Shown here piece after piece: positions 5,286 through 6,368 of a stretch of DNA of 6,368 nucleotides; within the stretch, counting starts at the first letter, position 1, and the number at the start of each line of letters is the position of its first letter. The DNA comes from Ardenticatenia bacterium (lineage in GTDB: Bacteria; Chloroflexota; Anaerolineae; Aggregatilineales; Aggregatilineaceae). The position numbers and the translations under genes were made by a program. The stretch covers positions 1-6,368 of the forward strand of contig JALSSH010000610.1 in the NCBI GenBank assembly GCA_026984385.1. The letters are read 5' to 3'. A model generated the notes under the pieces. The model searched no databases and was not told the origin of the DNA. It saw only the letters and a program-made list of their open reading frames with translations.

Positions 5286-6368
5286 GTGGATACTCCTTTA
5301 CTCGTGATTTTGGCAGGCGGGGCCAGTTCGCGCCTGTGGCCGCTGGAAGAAAAATCGCTGTTGTGCTTCATGGGGCGGCCTTTGCTGGCCGTGCAACTGG
5401 AAAACTACGCGCGGCTGGGGCTGACCCGCGCGCTGATCGTGGCGAACCCCGACAACGAAGCGCAAATCCGCCAAGTGGTGGCCGAGCAAACGTCCGTGCA
5501 GGCGGAAGTGGTCGTGCAGCCTGAGCCAAAGGGCATGGGCGACGCGCTGCTTTGCACTCAGCCCTACTTGGAAGCGCACAGCTACCCCACCATCTACATC
5601 ACCCAGGTGCACGACCTGACCGACAACGAGCTACACCAACGCTTGCTCACCGAAGCCGAGTCCGGCTTTGCGCTTTCGTACCTGGCCGGTTACCGCGTCC
5701 AAGACTACTTCCCGGGCGGCTATTTGGAGGTGGGCGAAGGCGGACGCATCACGAACATTGTCGAAAAACCCGGGCCGGGCAACGAGCCGAGCGACCTGGT
5801 CAACATTGTGGCGCACGTGCACACCGACCCCAAGTTGCTGTTGGAACGCATCCGCGCTGAGTACGCCAAGCCCACCGTCACCGACGACCACTACGAGCGC
5901 GCGATGGCCGCCTTGATGCAAGAACACATCTTCCGCGCCGTGCCCTACGAAGGCGGGTGGCGCGCCATCAAATACCCCTGGCACGTGCTGGACGCGATGC
6001 GCTTTTTCCTGGAGCGCATCGAAGGGCAGCGCATCTCACCGGACGCGCAAATCGAGGAAGGCGTGCTGATCAAAGGCGACGTAGTGATCGAGGCGGGCGC
6101 GCGGCTCTTTCATGGCGCGACGGTCGTCGGGCCGACGTATATCGGCGCGGGCGCGATTGTGGGCAACGGCGCGCTCGTGCGCGAATCCATGATCGGGGCG
6201 GGCGCGGTGGTCGGCTTCGCCACTGAGGTCGCGCGGAGCTATGTGGCCGCGCGCGTGCACACGCACGCTTGCCAGGTGCTGGATTCGGTCTTGGACGAGG
6301 ACGTGAACTTTTCCGCGACGTGCACCACCGCCAACTTGCGCATTGACCAGGGCACGGTGCGTAGCACG
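5286..6368 (+). CDS. Sugar-1-phosphate nucleotidyltransferase with C-terminal hexapeptide-repeat domain, C-terminus cut by window edge
   Basis: Expected to join a sugar-1-phosphate and an NTP into an NDP-sugar in the cytoplasm, the step after the mutase encoded upstream. The frame is open for 361 codons from GTG 5286 to the window end. The nucleotidyltransferase domain fills about residues 1-245: VILAGGASSRLWPL (7-20) is the nucleotide-binding loop, K23 the likely signature lysine, PKGMGDAL (81-88) the middle motif, VHDLTDNE (108-115) the metal-aspartate region, and VEKP (159-162) the usual EKP. From about 252, repeats such as IEEGVLIKG, IEAGA, IGAGAIVGNGA and IGAGAVVG indicate a left-handed beta-helix. 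TTANLRID (347-354) resembles the acetyltransferase end of GlmU-like and archaeal bifunctional enzymes. It could be GlmU-like (glucosamine-1-P) or specific for glucose- or mannose-1-P. The signature is shortened (see findings), so the substrate is uncertain. Confidence 0.88.
   Translation, partial: MDTPLLVILAGGASSRLWPLEEKSLLCFMGRPLLAVQLENYARLGLTRALIVANPDNEAQIRQVVAEQTSVQAEVVVQPEPKGMGDALLCTQPYLEAHSYPTIYITQVHDLTDNELHQRLLTEAESGFALSYLAGYRVQDYFPGGYLEVGEGGRITNIVEKPGPGNEPSDLVNIVAHVHTDPKLLLERIRAEYAKPTVTDDHYERAMAALMQEHIFRAVPYEGGWRAIKYPWHVLDAMRFFLERIEGQRISPDAQIEEGVLIKGDVVIEAGARLFHGATVVGPTYIGAGAIVGNGALVRESMIGAGAVVGFATEVARSYVAARVHTHACQVLDSVLDEDVNFSATCTTANLRIDQGTVRST

Overview
This is a G+C-rich window from a bacterial chromosome. 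It holds four protein genes: one on the minus strand running off the left edge, and three on the plus strand, the last running off the right edge. The best taxonomic guess is Chloroflexota (Anaerolineae-like). That rests on the style of the GT-C glycosyltransferase, whose tail carries a 'vRLLGWtL' motif that I associate with Chloroflexota family members, and on a phosphohexomutase with a TGSHL..YNG active-site loop. It is an inference from remembered family features, not a database result.

Layout. Positions 1624 to 2 (minus) encode a multi-pass membrane glycosyltransferase of the ArnT/PMT type with a soluble C-terminal part cut by the window edge. Positions 1625-1893 are a divergent control region. 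It has a perfect TATAAT facing each way and, between them, two GC-rich hairpins built from the same pair of arms. Positions 1894-3312 (plus) encode an alpha-D-phosphohexomutase (phosphomannomutase/phosphoglucomutase family). Positions 3313-3449 carry a long GC-rich hairpin followed by six T, read as the mutase terminator. Positions 3450-5150 encode glutaminyl-tRNA synthetase. Positions 5151-5285 hold a second terminator, a C-rich tract and a promoter. From 5286 (GTG) to the right edge is a sugar-1-phosphate nucleotidyltransferase with a C-terminal hexapeptide-repeat domain.

How the genes fit together. The mutase (hexose-6-P to hexose-1-P) and the nucleotidyltransferase (hexose-1-P to NDP-sugar) are consecutive steps in making activated sugars. 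The divergent membrane glycosyltransferase belongs to cell-envelope or glycoprotein glycosylation. glnS sits between the two sugar genes but appears to be a separate unit, because a terminator lies on each side of it. The mutase and nucleotidyltransferase share a nearly identical 15-base stretch up to and including the ribosome binding site; glnS lacks it.

The most unusual observation is a palindromic element. A 19-base left arm and a 19-base right arm occur exactly at 3320-3388 and, in inverted orientation, at 1694-1745, with completely different loops. The two copies therefore bracket the mutase gene. A third, imperfect copy at 1753-1799 uses the same arms in swapped order and contains an inserted base pair on both sides of the stem. 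I see no CRISPR array, tRNA, rRNA, transposase or phage gene in the window.
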